This document shows, in pieces, positions 21,601-22,041 of a DNA stretch of 22,041 bases; position 1 is the stretch's first letter; each line of letters opens with the position of its first letter. The DNA is taken from the NCBI RefSeq assembly GCF_000388065.1, contig NW_009242971.1, positions 1,311,435 to 1,333,475 on the forward strand, in the 5' to 3' direction. The notes under the pieces were generated by a model. The model saw nothing but the letters and a program-made list of their open reading frames with translations. It was not told where the DNA came from and searched no databases. This stretch comes from Fonticula alba. Taxonomy: Eukaryota > Opisthokonta > Rotosphaerida > Fonticulaceae. Both the position numbers and the translations under genes were made by a program.

Positions 21601-21965
21601 GAGTGAAGAGGGGGAGAGGGGGAGAGGGGGGGGGGGGAGCAGGGCCGAGCACGCACCAGCAGCCAGGTATTCATGAAAAGCGAGCCGGAGATGATGGCCG
21701 GGAAACAGGTGAAGTCCCGGCCGAAGTTGGGCGAGGACAGGATGAGGACCGTCTGGTGGATGATAATTGCCCAGAAGGAGAGAGACGTGAGCAGACGCCC
21801 ACGAGTCATGATGGGCTCGGTGTGACTGCGTGCCAGGAACCACACATAGCAGGCGATCAGCAGCGGGAGGCCAACGATGCCATAGATCTCGATCGGATAG
21901 AGGACCGGGATCGGCTGTGCCGGGTTGGCCGCGGCCGCGATGGGGGACACATCGAAGAAGGACAT
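18637..21965 (-). CDS. Seven-transmembrane protein with C-terminal RGS domain (7TM-RGS)
   Basis: A predicted membrane regulator that accelerates GTP hydrolysis by a Galpha subunit, like plant AtRGS1 and fungal 7TM-RGS proteins. Exons on the minus strand: 21965-21657, 21462-20918, 20761-20596, 20296-20118, 19867-18637, stop TGA. All junctions are phase-consistent, giving about 809 residues. Hydrophobic helices are centred near residues 35, 68, 100, 273, 312, 354 and 381. The third loop between helices 3 and 4 is about 130 residues and rich in Ser, Asp and Ala; with the N-terminus outside it would be cytoplasmic. The RGS domain starts near residue 465 (LLGYEHMLRLRNPKLRNAF), continues through CGEIPLF and SQYEINISGSVSREI, and resumes at DIFLKAEREIVDQLDRML after an insertion. 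A Ser and Asp-rich tail follows. An intron acceptor just upstream of the ATG suggests the true first exon may lie right of the window. Confidence 0.85.
19872..19910 (-). repeat. CT-rich tract before the RGS exon acceptor
   Basis: Sense-strand CTCTCCCTCTCC repeats run up to the CATACGACAG acceptor at 19868 of intron 20117-19868, acting as an obvious polypyrimidine tract. The same intron has a G-run on the sense strand (C on plus) at 20067-20082. Confidence 0.85.
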
Positions 21966-21984
21966 GGGGACCAGGGGGCGGCGG

Positions 21985-22041
21985 CTGGGGAGGGAGTGGT
22001 TAGGATCGAGAGGAATGGGGAGGGGGAGGAAGAGGGGGAGG
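21985..22041 (-). other. Probable intron end upstream of the 7TM-RGS ATG
   Basis: On the minus strand the sequence reads pyrimidine-rich, then CCTAACCACTCCCTCCCCAG at 22004-21985. This matches the branch and acceptor signature of the other introns and lies only 19 nt before the ATG at 21965. Either a 5' UTR intron or a coding exon continues to the right. Confidence 0.6.

Overview
The window is nuclear DNA from a GC-rich, intron-rich eukaryote. It holds four protein-coding genes split by many short introns, most of them about 75-330 nt. Gene content (an Iml1/DEPDC5-type GATOR1 subunit, an SLC7-type amino-acid transporter, an IPK1-type inositol phosphate kinase and a 7TM-RGS protein), strong low-complexity expansion and compact introns fit a unicellular opisthokont or holomycotan, for example a Fonticula-like nucleariid. 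The organism is an inference; nothing in the window fixes the species.

Layout from left to right. (1) Positions 1-8961, minus strand: an Iml1/DEPDC5 homologue. The start is inside the window and the 3' end runs off the left edge. (2) 8962-9543: a 5' region with a G-rich heptamer repeat and a perfect TCTCGCGAGA palindrome. (3) 9544-13432, minus strand: a cationic amino-acid transporter of the APC superfamily with 10-11 coding exons. (4) 13433-14583: a divergent intergenic region of about 1.15 kb. (5) 14584-17349, plus strand: inositol-pentakisphosphate 2-kinase in seven exons. (6) 17350-18636: convergent 3' flanks with no gene that I can support. (7) 18637-21965 or further right, minus strand: a seven-transmembrane protein with a C-terminal RGS domain in five exons, probably with another exon beyond the right edge.

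I built the exon models by reading both strands, requiring phase-compatible GT...AG junctions and matching the spliced protein to remembered family motifs. Thirty introns are well supported. All 30 have C or T at donor position +4 (GTGCGT, GTACGT, GTGTGT, GTATGT) instead of the usual A. Many have CTAAC or CTGAC shortly before the acceptor, and many carry long C, CT or CA tracts.

Functionally all four genes can be tied to nutrient sensing: amino-acid import, restraint of TORC1 by GATOR1, inositol hexakisphosphate synthesis and G-protein signal termination. Whether their proximity means anything is unproven.
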